From NCBI RefSeq assembly GCF_017873675.1, contig NZ_JAGGKK010000001.1, positions 1-64,000 on the forward strand: a stretch of DNA of 64,000 nucleotides, given 5' to 3'. Positions within the stretch are counted from its first letter, which is position 1; every line of letters starts with the position of its first letter. Positions 53,587-62,231 of the stretch are shown one piece after another. The notes below the pieces were generated by a model. That model saw only the letters and a list, made by a program, of their open reading frames with translations. It did no database searches and was not told the origin of the DNA. Position numbers and translations under genes: made by a program. The DNA is from Virgibacillus litoralis. GTDB lineage: Bacteria; Bacillota; Bacilli; Bacillales; Amphibacillaceae.

Positions 53587-54231
53587 ATGAAAAAAGTATT
53601 TTTATTTGTATCCTTTTCCCTAATTCTAAGTCTATACATAGTTACAACGGTAAGCGCAGATACATGGGTTGATGGTTATTTACGTGATGATGGTACTTAT
53701 GTTGAAGGTCATTTCCGGACTGAAGCTGATGGTTACTTTTGGAACAATTATAGTGCCTATGGTAATTTAAATCCTTATACAGGAGAATATGGCACCAAAT
53801 TTCCGGAGTATGATTCCTTCGATTCTGGCTATGATTCTTATGAGTATGATCCCTATGATTCTGGGGTTGATTCAGGCTATGACTCCTATGAGTATGATTC
53901 CTACGACTCTGGCGTCGATTCTGGCTATGACTCTTATGAGTATGATTCCTATGATTCTGGGGTTGATTCAGGCTATGACTCCTATGAGTACGATTCCTTC
54001 GATTCTGGAGTCGATTCAGGCTATGACTCCTACGAGTACGATTCCTACGACTCTGGGGTTGATTCAGGCTATGACTCCTACGAGTACGATTCCTACGACT
54101 CTGAGCTTGATTCAGGCTATGACTCCTACGAATATGATTCCTACGACTCTGGGGTTGATTCAGGCTATGATTCATATGAGTATGATTCCTACGACTCTGG
54201 GCTCGATTCAGGCTATGACTCGGGTTGGTAA
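53587..54231 (+). CDS. Secreted Asp/Tyr-rich tandem-repeat protein
   Basis: This protein of about 214 residues has a signal peptide (KKVFLFVSFSLILSLYIVTTVSA, cleavage after residue 24 or so). A mature N-terminal part (WVDGYLRDDGTYVEGHFRTEADG... NPYTGEYGT) matches a motif common in small secreted Bacillaceae proteins. Eight full 16-residue repeats DSGYDSYEYDSYDSGV with minor changes, plus a partial ninth, complete the protein. The start at 53587 follows AAGGAGTG and replaces an upstream in-frame start. The acidic aromatic repeat would be extended and may bind cations or the cell wall. Confidence 0.85.
   Translation: MKKVFLFVSFSLILSLYIVTTVSADTWVDGYLRDDGTYVEGHFRTEADGYFWNNYSAYGNLNPYTGEYGTKFPEYDSFDSGYDSYEYDPYDSGVDSGYDSYEYDSYDSGVDSGYDSYEYDSYDSGVDSGYDSYEYDSFDSGVDSGYDSYEYDSYDSGVDSGYDSYEYDSYDSELDSGYDSYEYDSYDSGVDSGYDSYEYDSYDSGLDSGYDSGW
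53821..54228 (+). repeat. 48-bp tandem coding repeats, 8.5 copies
   Basis: The 48-base unit encodes a 16-residue block, starting at 53821. Eight full units end at 54204 and a partial unit reaches 54228. Most variation is silent (TAT/TAC, GAC/GAT) or in the last two residues (GV, EL, GL) and at one Phe/Tyr site and one Pro/Ser site, so the array is recent or under purifying selection. Confidence 0.9.
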
Positions 54232-54256
54232 AACCTATTTTTTCATAAAGCACGAT

Positions 54257-54290
54257 AAAATAGACTTCATATGAGTATGAGGTCTATTTT
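54257..54290 (+). terminator. Terminator after repeat protein
   Basis: AAAATAGAC pairs with GTCTATTTT around 16 bases and ends in a T6 run. It is 25 bases after the stop at 54231. Confidence 0.85.
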
Positions 54291-54436
54291 TTATACTCCA
54301 TTAGTGTGATAACCATCTAATAGAATGTAGAACCATTTTACCTATTTAATGAATAACAACCCCCTTTACTGTATAATTAGTCACACGTAATGTAGGACGT
54401 ACAGGAACAGCTTTTTTACACGAAAGGGGATGTACC

Positions 54437-54925
54437 ATGAGAAGAATTATCCTATCGACAGAAAGTGGAGCAGATTTACCAGAGGACTTGGCGGAAAAGC
54501 ATGCTGTCCAGGTGGTGCCGATGCATGTCATCATGGATGGGAAGGATTACTTAGATGGTTCTTTACCCGTACAAGATATTTACGACTATTATGATTGCAC
54601 GAAAAAGATACCCTCTACAACTGCCACAAATGCTCATGAATATCATGACTTTTTACGAAGATAAAGGCGGATTATCCTGGTTGCATCATTATTCACATTG
54701 GATATACGTCAAAGGCATCCGCTTCTTTTCAAAGTGCAGTGATTGCATCTGGGGATTTTGAGGATCTCTTTCTCATTGATGCTTTAAACGTTACAGGTGG
54801 ATTAGCAGCTATTGTGATGCATGCTGTTACCTTGCTGGAGAATGAACCTGCAATTGAACCTGATAGTCTGGTAGAAAAAATTGAAGCTCTTGCACCCCAA
54901 ATATCTTTCCACGCCTTTGCTTTCA
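54437..54925 (+). pseudogene. DegV-family fatty-acid-binding protein, broken
   Basis: The start is intact: AAAGGGG site, ATG, RRIILSTESGADLPEDLAEK, then MHVIMDGKDYLDGS. A frameshift near 54660 moves the rest to another frame (CIIIHIGYTSKASASFQSAV, DALNVTGGLAAIVMHAV). The DegV-like sequence ends near 54910, so over half of the usual ~280 residues is lost. DegV proteins bind fatty acids for FakA-type phosphorylation. This copy is not functional. Confidence 0.85.
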
Positions 54926-55020
54926 AATTATATAATTTATCAAAGTTTATTTCCTCTTTTCCCTTAAGTTATCAGGATCTAATTCGGCACTCCGTATACT
55001 TGGGATAAGGTAATTTGCAT

Positions 55021-55257
55021 TCACACCGCTAAGGGATTCAAGACTCCAGCATGAAAGGTATCGGTATAAAGGATATCGTTTATGGATGAATTGATAATCA
55101 TATTTTTATAGTCTTCCACAGCTGAACTCACTGGAAAAGGAATGAACCTGGAGCCCGTGTAAACAAAATACGCTCCAAGAACTTCTGCACCCAATATATC
55201 CCCTCCTTTTGAATACCGCCAACCACCTTTTCTGATCGCTTTTTTAGCAAACTTCAT
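55021..55257 (-). pseudogene. Nitronate monooxygenase fragment
   Basis: A 78-codon frame encodes GGDILGAEVLGAYFVYTGSRFI and NSSINDILYTDTFHAGV, matching the C-terminal FMN-phosphate region of nitronate monooxygenase/FabK-type flavoproteins. The N-terminal two thirds is missing. It lies in opposite orientation to the broken degV next door. Confidence 0.75.
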
Positions 55258-55439
55258 ATTAATAACATCGGATAAAACAAACCCTCAGCAGAACGGCCAG
55301 GCTACAGTTTAAACTCAATTTCAATTCTCCTTGTATCATAGATTTAAATAGACTGCAATACAAAACAAGAATCGGATTCTTGTTTTGCGTTATCTTCATT
55401 TATTAATTTTTAAGTCATTTGAACTAACTAAATTTTCAT

Positions 55440-55660
55440 CATCGCCAAATGAAACATTTGTAAATCCTTCTCCGATTTTAGCTTCAGTACCTACAAATTC
55501 ATGTCCAAGGACATGTAGAACTTTTCGACTGTTATTGGATGTACATCCCCTTTCCATGGTGATAGGCTTTTAGGTCACTCCCAGAAATTCCTGTCCAGGC
55601 TACTTATACCTTTGCTTTTACAGCTGTTACTTCAGGCTCAATAGATCTGACAGATTCCTA
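55440..55660 (-). pseudogene. Zn-alcohol dehydrogenase fragment
   Basis: In broken frames the minus strand reads AWTGISGSDLKAY, then a short tract and VLHVLGHEFVGTEAKIGEG. These are the N-terminal catalytic-zinc landmarks of butanediol/threonine/sorbitol-type dehydrogenases (normally CGICGSDLH and GHEFSG). The catalytic Cys is replaced by Ser and stops interrupt the frame. Confidence 0.65.
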
Positions 55661-55813
55661 AAAATAAACTAAACAATATTTAATATTGTGAAATTTTAGA
55701 GTTGTTTTATTAAGTGAATTTAAAGATAATTGAAATGTAATATGAAGAGTCATAGCTTAAATTAACTAATAGTTAATAAAGAAAAATATTGTTTGGAAAG
55801 GATAGGTTTAATT

Positions 55814-56368
55814 ATGAAAATAGTTGGAGTGTCGGGAACGATTGTGGGAAAAAAAACATCAATACTCGTAAAAGCTGTTATGGAGGAAATAAACAGTATA
55901 GACTCTAGTATTGAAACCAAACTCCTTGATTTAAGGGAATATGATATGCAATTTAGTGACGGTAGAAGCTTTGATTTATATAATAACGATACTCAAAGAA
56001 TTATAGAAGAAATGTCTAGTGCCGATGCTTACCTTATTGGAAGCCCAATATTTAATGGTTCAATACCAGCCCCATTAAAAAATGTGTTTGATTTGGTTAA
56101 ACCATCGATATTTCGCCATAAAGTTATGGCTTTCGTAGCAAATGGGGGAACATACCAACATTATCTAATGATTGAGAATCAATTAAAACCGATAGCAGGA
56201 TACCTGCGATCTCATGTGGCCCCATCATATGTTTATGCTAACTGTGATCATTATACTGAGGATAATAAAATCGTTAATACAGAACTCTTGGGTCGCATTC
56301 ATACACTAGCAAAAGAGATAGTGCACATGCAAAAGGTATTGAAGTCAAAAACAACAGGCATAACATAA
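55814..56368 (+). CDS. NADPH-dependent FMN reductase
   Basis: This 184-residue flavodoxin-like protein has an N-terminal FMN loop GVSGTIVGKKTSILVKAVMEEIN. The conserved GSPIFNGSIPAPLKNVFDLV spans about residues 76-95, and FVANGGTYQHYLMIENQLKPI follows. It reduces FMN, quinones or azo compounds with NAD(P)H. Among relatives, those with SIPAPLKN supply reduced FMN to monooxygenases such as SsuE/MsuE. The start at 55814 has GGAAAGGATAGG upstream and fits the family better than the open frame start at 55793. Confidence 0.85.
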   Translation: MKIVGVSGTIVGKKTSILVKAVMEEINSIDSSIETKLLDLREYDMQFSDGRSFDLYNNDTQRIIEEMSSADAYLIGSPIFNGSIPAPLKNVFDLVKPSIFRHKVMAFVANGGTYQHYLMIENQLKPIAGYLRSHVAPSYVYANCDHYTEDNKIVNTELLGRIHTLAKEIVHMQKVLKSKTTGIT

Positions 56369-56480
56369 AACTCCATGGTAGGCTTCGTCATTACTAACCA
56401 CGCCTTATACAGAGCTCATATTAAACAGTAACAAGACATAGCAATACCTAGTCACGGGGAAAATTTATTAGCAAGCCCGC

Positions 56481-56508
56481 AAGTGCCATTGGAATCTTGG
56501 CACTTTTT
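56481..56508 (+). terminator. Terminator after FMN reductase
   Basis: AAGTGCCA (56481-56488) pairs perfectly with TGGCACTT (56498-56505) and is followed by a T run. It follows the reductase gene by about 112 bases. Confidence 0.7.
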
Positions 56509-56599
56509 CACGCAAAAATACGAAAACCTCCTAAGTATCCCCTCCCCCCTTTCCTATCCTTTCCTAAGGTCACTGAATAGTTTATCTAGTAAACAAATA

Positions 56600-56634
56600 A
56601 GGTAACCACCTACTAGATATTGGTGATTACCTTG
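56600..56634 (-). terminator. Terminator of the meta-cleavage operon
   Basis: On the minus strand AAGGTAATCACC pairs with GGTGGTTACCTT (one mismatch) and is followed by ATTTGTTT. It starts 27 bases after the last gene of the operon. Confidence 0.75.
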
Positions 56635-56660
56635 TTTCTATATCCCGTTGGAACTTATTT

Positions 56661-57452
56661 TCATTTACAAAACATAGAAACACTGCCTAAATTATCGAAT
56701 TCCGCAATAATAGAATCCCCCGAATCGAAGGCAATTGCACCTGACATCGCACCACTTAGGATAATATCACCTTTTTTAAGACCTTTTCCCCGTGCTGCTA
56801 ACTGATGAACTGCCCAAGTTATAGCTGTTGCAGGATGTCCTAAAACAGCAGCACTCGATCCTGTTGCAGCTACCTTACCATTTTTAGTCATCACCATTCC
56901 AATATTACCTAAATCAACTGTGTCTGGCGAAACCCATTTGCTTCCTACAATAAATTTAGCAGAGGAACAGTTATCTGCTACCACATCGACTAAAGTGAAT
57001 TTAAAATCTTTGTAACGACTATCAATAATTTCAATGGCAGGAGCAACATATTTTGTTGCGTTTATTACATCTTCCTCCGTTATATCTGCACCCTTTAAAT
57101 CTTGATCCATGAAAAAGGCAATTTCTGGCTCGGCTTTTGGATGTATAAGTTGTGCATGAACCACAGGCTCCCATTCATACGCCAGCATATCATTATGCAG
57201 CACCCCATAAATAGCTTCGTTTACTCCCATCATTTCTTGTTTGGCTTTACTCGTTAATCCAAGCTTTAACCCAATTTTCTTTGTTCCATTCTCTACCAGT
57301 TTATGAGCAAGTAACCCATCTTGTAACCCATAGGCTTCTTCGATCGTTAGTTCCGGATAGTCATCGGTCACTTTAATCACTTCAACTGCGTCCTGCTCTG
57401 CTGCGTACAAATAATTAATAATTTCTTTTTCTTTATTTGTAATCAAAGACAT
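56661..57452 (-). CDS. 4-oxalocrotonate decarboxylase
   Basis: This 263-residue member of the fumarylacetoacetase-like 2-keto-4-pentenoate hydratase family has characteristic regions IGLKLGLTSKAKQEMMGV (about 61-78), HPKAEPEIAFFM (about 105-116, metal Glu residues), VAPAIEIIDSRYKDF and AVLGHPATAITWAVHQLAARG. The family includes both hydratases (DmpE) and decarboxylases (DmpH). Its place last, after acetaldehyde dehydrogenase and aldolase, is colinear with dmpH, so decarboxylation of 4-oxalocrotonate to 2-hydroxypenta-2,4-dienoate is most likely. The two paralogs in this operon probably form a complex. Confidence 0.8.
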   Translation of the reverse strand: MSLITNKEKEIINYLYAAEQDAVEVIKVTDDYPELTIEEAYGLQDGLLAHKLVENGTKKIGLKLGLTSKAKQEMMGVNEAIYGVLHNDMLAYEWEPVVHAQLIHPKAEPEIAFFMDQDLKGADITEEDVINATKYVAPAIEIIDSRYKDFKFTLVDVVADNCSSAKFIVGSKWVSPDTVDLGNIGMVMTKNGKVAATGSSAAVLGHPATAITWAVHQLAARGKGLKKGDIILSGAMSGAIAFDSGDSIIAEFDNLGSVSMFCK

Positions 57453-57454
57453 AT

Positions 57455-58477
57455 TTAAACCCTCTCTTTAGCTTTTTTGGATAAATCAGCAGCGACATCA
57501 ACAATCATATCTTCTTGCCCACCAACTACTTTCATTTTTCCGAGTTCTATTAAAATATCACGTGGGTCAACTCCAAATTTTTTCCCAGCACGTTCTGCAT
57601 GGAGTAGGAAACTAGAATATACTCCAGCATATCCTAGAACAAGACTTCCTTTGCGTATTTCCTGTGACCCTTGAATAATAGGACCTACCACATTTTCGGC
57701 TACATCCATCATTTTATACAAATCTATGCCCAGATCTATCCCCATTCGTTCCAAGACCGCAAGTAATACTTCGGTTTGAGCATTCCCAGCACCTGCCCCC
57801 AGACAACGAATACTTCCGTCAATTCGGGTCGCCCCTTCTTCAATCGCAACAAGTGTGTTTGCTATAGCTAATGATAAATTGTTATGAGCATGGAAACCAA
57901 TCTCTACATCTAAATGTTCACGCATTGCGCGGATCTTTTCACGTACTTCATGTGGAAGCAATGCCCCAGCAGAGTCCGTTACATAAACAGCTTGAGCTCC
58001 ATAACTTTCCATCAGTTTAGCTTGCTCCACCAATTTCTCAGAAGAGACAGAATGTGCCATCATTAAAAACCCAATTGCTTCCATTCCTAACTCCCGAGCT
58101 TTTTTAATATGTTGAGCAGATACATCGGCCTCAGTCGCATGGGTCGCAACACGTACTAATTGAGCCCCGAGATTATGCGCTTGTTCTAATTCATTTATTG
58201 TTCCAATCCCAGGGATGAGTAGCACAGAAACTTTTGTATGTTTACATTCATCAACAGCTGCTTCAATCAACTTCATTTCATCAACAAGGGATCTTCCATA
58301 TTGCAAAGTAGATCCACCTAAGCCATCTCCATGACTGACTTCTAGATAATGCATGCCGGCATTATCTACCGACTTCGCAACATCACGCACTTGTTTTTCG
58401 GTAAATGCATGTGCTACCACATGGCTCCCGTCACGTAAACTTACTTCTGTTAGTTGTAAATCTTTACCATCACTCAT
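57455..58477 (-). CDS. dmpG: 4-hydroxy-2-oxovalerate aldolase
   Basis: This 340-residue DRE-TIM aldolase has the divalent-metal and substrate region TEVSLRDGSHVVAHAF at residues 8-23, the metal-binding GFHAHNNLSLAIAN (about 193-206) and GSIRCLGAGAGNAQTE. It splits 4-hydroxy-2-oxovalerate into pyruvate and acetaldehyde. The acetaldehyde passes through a channel to the partner dehydrogenase, encoded 22 bases upstream. Two bases separate it from the decarboxylase gene, so translation is coupled. Confidence 0.93.
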   Translation of the reverse strand: MSDGKDLQLTEVSLRDGSHVVAHAFTEKQVRDVAKSVDNAGMHYLEVSHGDGLGGSTLQYGRSLVDEMKLIEAAVDECKHTKVSVLLIPGIGTINELEQAHNLGAQLVRVATHATEADVSAQHIKKARELGMEAIGFLMMAHSVSSEKLVEQAKLMESYGAQAVYVTDSAGALLPHEVREKIRAMREHLDVEIGFHAHNNLSLAIANTLVAIEEGATRIDGSIRCLGAGAGNAQTEVLLAVLERMGIDLGIDLYKMMDVAENVVGPIIQGSQEIRKGSLVLGYAGVYSSFLLHAERAGKKFGVDPRDILIELGKMKVVGGQEDMIVDVAADLSKKAKERV

Positions 58478-58499
58478 TTAATTCACTCCTGTCGATTTC

Positions 58500-59396
58500 T
58501 TATGATTCTATTTGCACTGCCGCTTTTTCATCTAACATTAAACGACCAAAGTCTTCGCCAACACGCTTGGCTGCAGCTGTCATGATATCAAGGTTGCCTG
58601 CATAGGGTGGAAAGTAATCTCCCGCTCCTTCAATCTCAAGAAAAATAGTTATGGTATTCTCATCGAATATAGGATCTTGTCGGAGATGATATCCTGGTAC
58701 GTATTCTTTTACTTTATCAACCATTGATTTAATCGCAGTGTTCACTTTTTCTTCATCCATATGTTCTACTTCACAGTACACTGTGTTTCGCATTAGAATT
58801 GGTGGATCTGCTGGATTTAAAATAATTAACGCCTTTCCGGTATCTGCACCACCGACTTTTTCAATTCCACGACGTGTTGTAATTGTAAATTCATCAATAT
58901 TCGCTCTTGTTCCTGGACCAGCGCTTAAACTAGAGATTGTCGCAACTATTTCACCATACTTCACATTTGCAACCTGATTAACGGCATTGACAATAGGAAT
59001 CGTCGCCTGACCGCCACACGTTATCATATTTACATTATCCAATTTACTATTATCTTCTTTATTACTAACCGCTGGAGAAAAAAAAGGGCCAACAGCAGCA
59101 GGGGTAAGGTCAACCACCATTTTGCCAAGGTCTTTTAAAATTTTTGCATGTTCCACATGAGCAATCGCAGATGTTGCATCAAAGACAATATCCGCTAAAC
59201 CTGGATTGTCAATGAAACCTTGTATCCCGTTAGAAAAGACTCTATACCCATTTTTTTCCGCTCTTATTAATCCATCAGAATCCGCGTCTATTCCAATCAT
59301 AGTAGTTAAATCAATCACATCACTTTGTTCTAATTTATACATCAAATCCGTCCCAATATTTCCTGAGCCGATTATAGCCGCTTTTACTTTTTCCAA
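58500..59396 (-). CDS. dmpF: Acetaldehyde dehydrogenase (acylating)
   Basis: This 298-residue NAD-dependent enzyme converts acetaldehyde and CoA to acetyl-CoA. It shows the nucleotide-binding [13 protein letters not shown] (residues 10-22), the catalytic Cys in [17 protein letters not shown] (about 124-140), [16 protein letters not shown] and the C-terminal [23 protein letters not shown]. It forms the channelling complex with the aldolase encoded downstream. Confidence 0.93.
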   Translation of the reverse strand: MEKVKAAIIGSGNIGTDLMYKLEQSDVIDLTTMIGIDADSDGLIRAEKNGYRVFSNGIQGFIDNPGLADIVFDATSAIAHVEHAKILKDLGKMVVDLTPAAVGPFFSPAVSNKEDNSKLDNVNMITCGGQATIPIVNAVNQVANVKYGEIVATISSLSAGPGTRANIDEFTITTRRGIEKVGGADTGKALIILNPADPPILMRNTVYCEVEHMDEEKVNTAIKSMVDKVKEYVPGYHLRQDPIFDENTITIFLEIEGAGDYFPPYAGNLDIMTAAAKRVGEDFGRLMLDEKAAVQIES

Positions 59397-59455
59397 TTTA
59401 TTTCCCCTCTCTCATTCAAAATAGTTTTGCTGGAATACCTTTAAGTTACGAAAAG

Positions 59456-60238
59456 CTATTTAAAATAAACAGCTACATTACCAAGTGAACCAAATTTAGC
59501 TTCAATCTTATCACCAGCAGTTACAGCTTCAGCTCCAGATAAAGCACCGGGTAAAATTAATTCATCCTTTTTCAATGTAATATCGTACTCATATAATTTA
59601 TTTGCTAACCAGGCAATAGCCTCCGCCGGATGTCCAAGAGCGGCAGCACCGGCCCCTGTTGCAATCAATTTCTCATTTTTAAACAAGACCATACTATTAG
59701 TACGTAAATCTACTTGATTTAGTGTTGATGTTTGACTACCAATTACCACTTTCGCGGATGATCCGTTATCAGCAACCGTATCAGCTAGTTTAATTTGCCA
59801 ATCAGCAACTCGGCTATCAATAATCTCAAGCGTAGGCACAATATACCTCGTTGCCAACATGACATCTAAATAAGTGACATTTGGGCCTTTTAGATCTGTA
59901 TCTAAAACAAAGCCAATTTCGGCTTCGACTTTCGGTGCAATCATCGTACTTACATTGACGTTTCCTCCATCTTCTATTTGCATGTCATCAAACAAGTGTC
60001 CATAATCAGGCTCATTGACATTCAACATACGTTGCATGGCATCACTAGTTAATCCAACCTTTTTACCAATGATCTTATTACCTTGTGCAAGCTTCATTTC
60101 CACAATCTCGAGTTGTACCTGATATGCCTCTTCAACCGTTAAGTTTTTATTCTGTTCAGTTAGCGGCCTAATTCCTTGACACGCTTTTTCTGCCTCTAAT
60201 AGCTCTGTAACAAATTGACTAATTTGCTTTGACACCAT
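59456..60238 (-). CDS. dmpE: 2-keto-4-pentenoate hydratase
   Basis: This 260-residue paralog of the gene at 56661 adds water to 2-hydroxypenta-2,4-dienoate to give 4-hydroxy-2-oxovalerate. Landmarks are IGKKVGLTSDAMQRMLNV, APKVEAEIGFVLD, VPTLEIIDSRVADW and AALGHPAEAIAWLANKL. It lies between the semialdehyde dehydrogenase and acetaldehyde dehydrogenase genes, the place of dmpE. The frame extends upstream to 60274, but the ATG at 60238 follows GGGGG and matches the family start. The hydratase and decarboxylase assignments rest on gene order and could be exchanged. Confidence 0.8.
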   Translation of the reverse strand: MVSKQISQFVTELLEAEKACQGIRPLTEQNKNLTVEEAYQVQLEIVEMKLAQGNKIIGKKVGLTSDAMQRMLNVNEPDYGHLFDDMQIEDGGNVNVSTMIAPKVEAEIGFVLDTDLKGPNVTYLDVMLATRYIVPTLEIIDSRVADWQIKLADTVADNGSSAKVVIGSQTSTLNQVDLRTNSMVLFKNEKLIATGAGAAALGHPAEAIAWLANKLYEYDITLKKDELILPGALSGAEAVTAGDKIEAKFGSLGNVAVYFK

Positions 60239-60295
60239 ATAGCCCCCTATACTAAACAAACGAAAGGCGATCACTTTATCCCCTTTCGTTTGTTT

Positions 60296-61765
60296 TTACT
60301 TTTTTATGGTAATCGTTTTTGCTTCAGTATAAAAATCGAAGCTGTGTCTACCACCCTCACGTCCAATGCCACTTGCTTTAGAGCCACCGAATGGAGTTCT
60401 TAAGTCACGAACATACCAACAATTAACCCATAATAAACCTGCATCTACTAGTGAGGAAACTCGTTGACCTCTTCGTAAATCATTGGTCCATACAACCCCT
60501 GCTAAACCGTAAATTGAATTATTGGCTATTTGGATTGCCTCTTCTTCTGTTTTAAATGGAATAACAACTGGTACTGGGCCGAAAATTTCTTCTTGCGCTA
60601 CCCTCATCTTATTATCAACATCATATAAAATGGTAGGTTCATAGAAATTACCTGCTTCCATTTCTGCGACCATTTTTCCCCCATAGGCAAGTTTTGCACC
60701 TTCCGCTAATCCAAGTTGCACGTAGTCATCCACAGCTTCCAAGTGCCCAGAAGATACAAGAGCTCCCATATCAGTTGCTTCATCCAAAGGATCTCCTACT
60801 TTAATTTTCTTTACAGCTGCTACAAATTGATCTAAGAATTGATCATATATGCTTTCTTGCACCAGAATTCTTGAACCTGCTAAACAGATTTCCCCTTGAT
60901 TACGATATATGGCATCAATTGATCCAGCTACCGCTTCTTCTAAATCAGCATCTGCAAATATAATATTCGCAGACTTTCCGCCAAGCTCTAATGAGACAGG
61001 AGTTAAATTTTCAGCTGCATTACGCATCACTGTTTTTCCCGTAGTCGACTCCCCAACAAAGGAAATCCTACTGACAGATGGGTGGGTAGCCATTTCTGTT
61101 CCTACAGAACCACCAGGCCCTGTCAATATATTGAGTACACCAGGAGGAAGCCCAGCCTCGTTAGCAATCTCACCCAACAAGACAGCACTTAGTGGTGTAT
61201 AAGAGGCTGGTTTAACCACCACTGTATTGCCAGCAGCCAATGCTGCCGAGGCCTTCCATGTCATTTGCATGAAGGGAAGATTCCAAGGAATAATTAAGCT
61301 TGTAACTCCTGCTGGTGCATATTGTGCATAAGACATATGGTTATGCATATCATAATGTTCATCTACCATGTATTTAGCCATTTCAGCGAAAAATCGAAAG
61401 TTGTCTGCTGCACGGGGAATATCAAATCCACGACTTTCCTTAATTGGTTTACCAACATCTAATGTTTCAATATAGGCAAGTTTATCGACGTTTTCCATAA
61501 TTAAATCCGCCATCTTGCATAAGATACGCGATCTTTCAATAACAGACATGGTGCTCCAAACTCCACTTACATATGTGCTTTGTGCCACGTCTATTGCTTG
61601 TTTCGCATCTTCTTTACCACCCTTAGCAACACTAGCTAGCTTCTTATTTGTAGCTGGGTTAATAGTCTCGAACGTTTCACCAGAAAGAGCTTCTATATAT
61701 TTACCATCAATAAACAGCTTAGAATCCTGTATGAGTCTACTATTAGCTGCTACCTCATTAGTCAC
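60296..61765 (-). CDS. amnC: 2-aminomuconic semialdehyde dehydrogenase
   Basis: This 489-residue aldehyde dehydrogenase has the NAD-binding GPGGSVGTEMATHPSVSRISFVGESTTG region (about 216-243), the catalytic Glu in VSLELGGKSANIIF and the Cys in NQGEICLAGSRILV. It ends GGRHSFDFYTEAKTITIKK, like the AmnC/DmpC/XylG group. In this operon it oxidises 2-aminomuconate semialdehyde, made by the decarboxylase, to 2-aminomuconate. 2-Hydroxymuconic semialdehyde is a possible alternative substrate. Confidence 0.88.
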   Translation of the reverse strand: MTNEVAANSRLIQDSKLFIDGKYIEALSGETFETINPATNKKLASVAKGGKEDAKQAIDVAQSTYVSGVWSTMSVIERSRILCKMADLIMENVDKLAYIETLDVGKPIKESRGFDIPRAADNFRFFAEMAKYMVDEHYDMHNHMSYAQYAPAGVTSLIIPWNLPFMQMTWKASAALAAGNTVVVKPASYTPLSAVLLGEIANEAGLPPGVLNILTGPGGSVGTEMATHPSVSRISFVGESTTGKTVMRNAAENLTPVSLELGGKSANIIFADADLEEAVAGSIDAIYRNQGEICLAGSRILVQESIYDQFLDQFVAAVKKIKVGDPLDEATDMGALVSSGHLEAVDDYVQLGLAEGAKLAYGGKMVAEMEAGNFYEPTILYDVDNKMRVAQEEIFGPVPVVIPFKTEEEAIQIANNSIYGLAGVVWTNDLRRGQRVSSLVDAGLLWVNCWYVRDLRTPFGGSKASGIGREGGRHSFDFYTEAKTITIKK

Positions 61766-61778
61766 TTCCTATTCCTCC

Positions 61779-62231
61779 CTAATTTTCTATTTCAATAATC
61801 ATTTCTATTTCAATTGCTGTGTTATTAGGAAGTTGTGCCATACCAACAGCTGAACGACCGTGTTTTCCTTTGTCTTCAAAGACTTCGCTAATTAAATCAG
61901 AAGCACCATTCATAACTTGTGGTAGTTCTATGAAATCTTCTGTCGAATTAACCATACCAAGTAATTTAACAAACTGTATTACATTACTTAGTTCGCCTAC
62001 TTCATTTTTAACTACACTTAACAAATTTAGCATGGATTGACGAGCTGCCAGATAGCCATCTTCAGTAGTTAATTCATTGCCCAATTTACCATGATATTGG
62101 TCAACACCCTGTCCCGCAGTAAATAATAAATTCCCCACTCTCACACAGCTTACATAACTACCCCATGATGGCCTTAAAGGTGGCAAAACGTGTCCGAGTT
62201 CTTCAAGTTTTTCCTCTGGTGTTTTCGTCAT
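61779..62231 (-). CDS. RidA-family 2-aminomuconate deaminase
   Basis: This 150-residue member of the RidA/YjgF/AmnD group includes 2-aminomuconate deaminases. Landmarks are PPLRPSWGSYVSCVRVGNLLFTAGQ near residues 17-41, QSMLNLLSVVKNEVGELSNVIQF and a C-terminal AVGMAQLPNNTAIEIEMI. Its place between decarboxylase and dehydrogenase genes makes deamination of 2-aminomuconate to 4-oxalocrotonate the likely job. It overlaps the upstream gene by four bases (ATGA). Confidence 0.85.
   Translation of the reverse strand: MTKTPEEKLEELGHVLPPLRPSWGSYVSCVRVGNLLFTAGQGVDQYHGKLGNELTTEDGYLAARQSMLNLLSVVKNEVGELSNVIQFVKLLGMVNSTEDFIELPQVMNGASDLISEVFEDKGKHGRSAVGMAQLPNNTAIEIEMIIEIEN

Noticed and set aside
53821-54228. 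Possible CRISPR-like repeat array
   Set aside because: Repeats are contiguous coding units without unique spacers.
53642-54274. Long overlapping frames on both strands opposite or across the repeat protein
   Set aside because: They arise from the periodic 48-base repeat, which keeps several frames open. Their His/Asn/Arg- or Met/Pro/Ile-rich translations have no signal peptide or ribosome site, and the signal-peptide frame explains the region.
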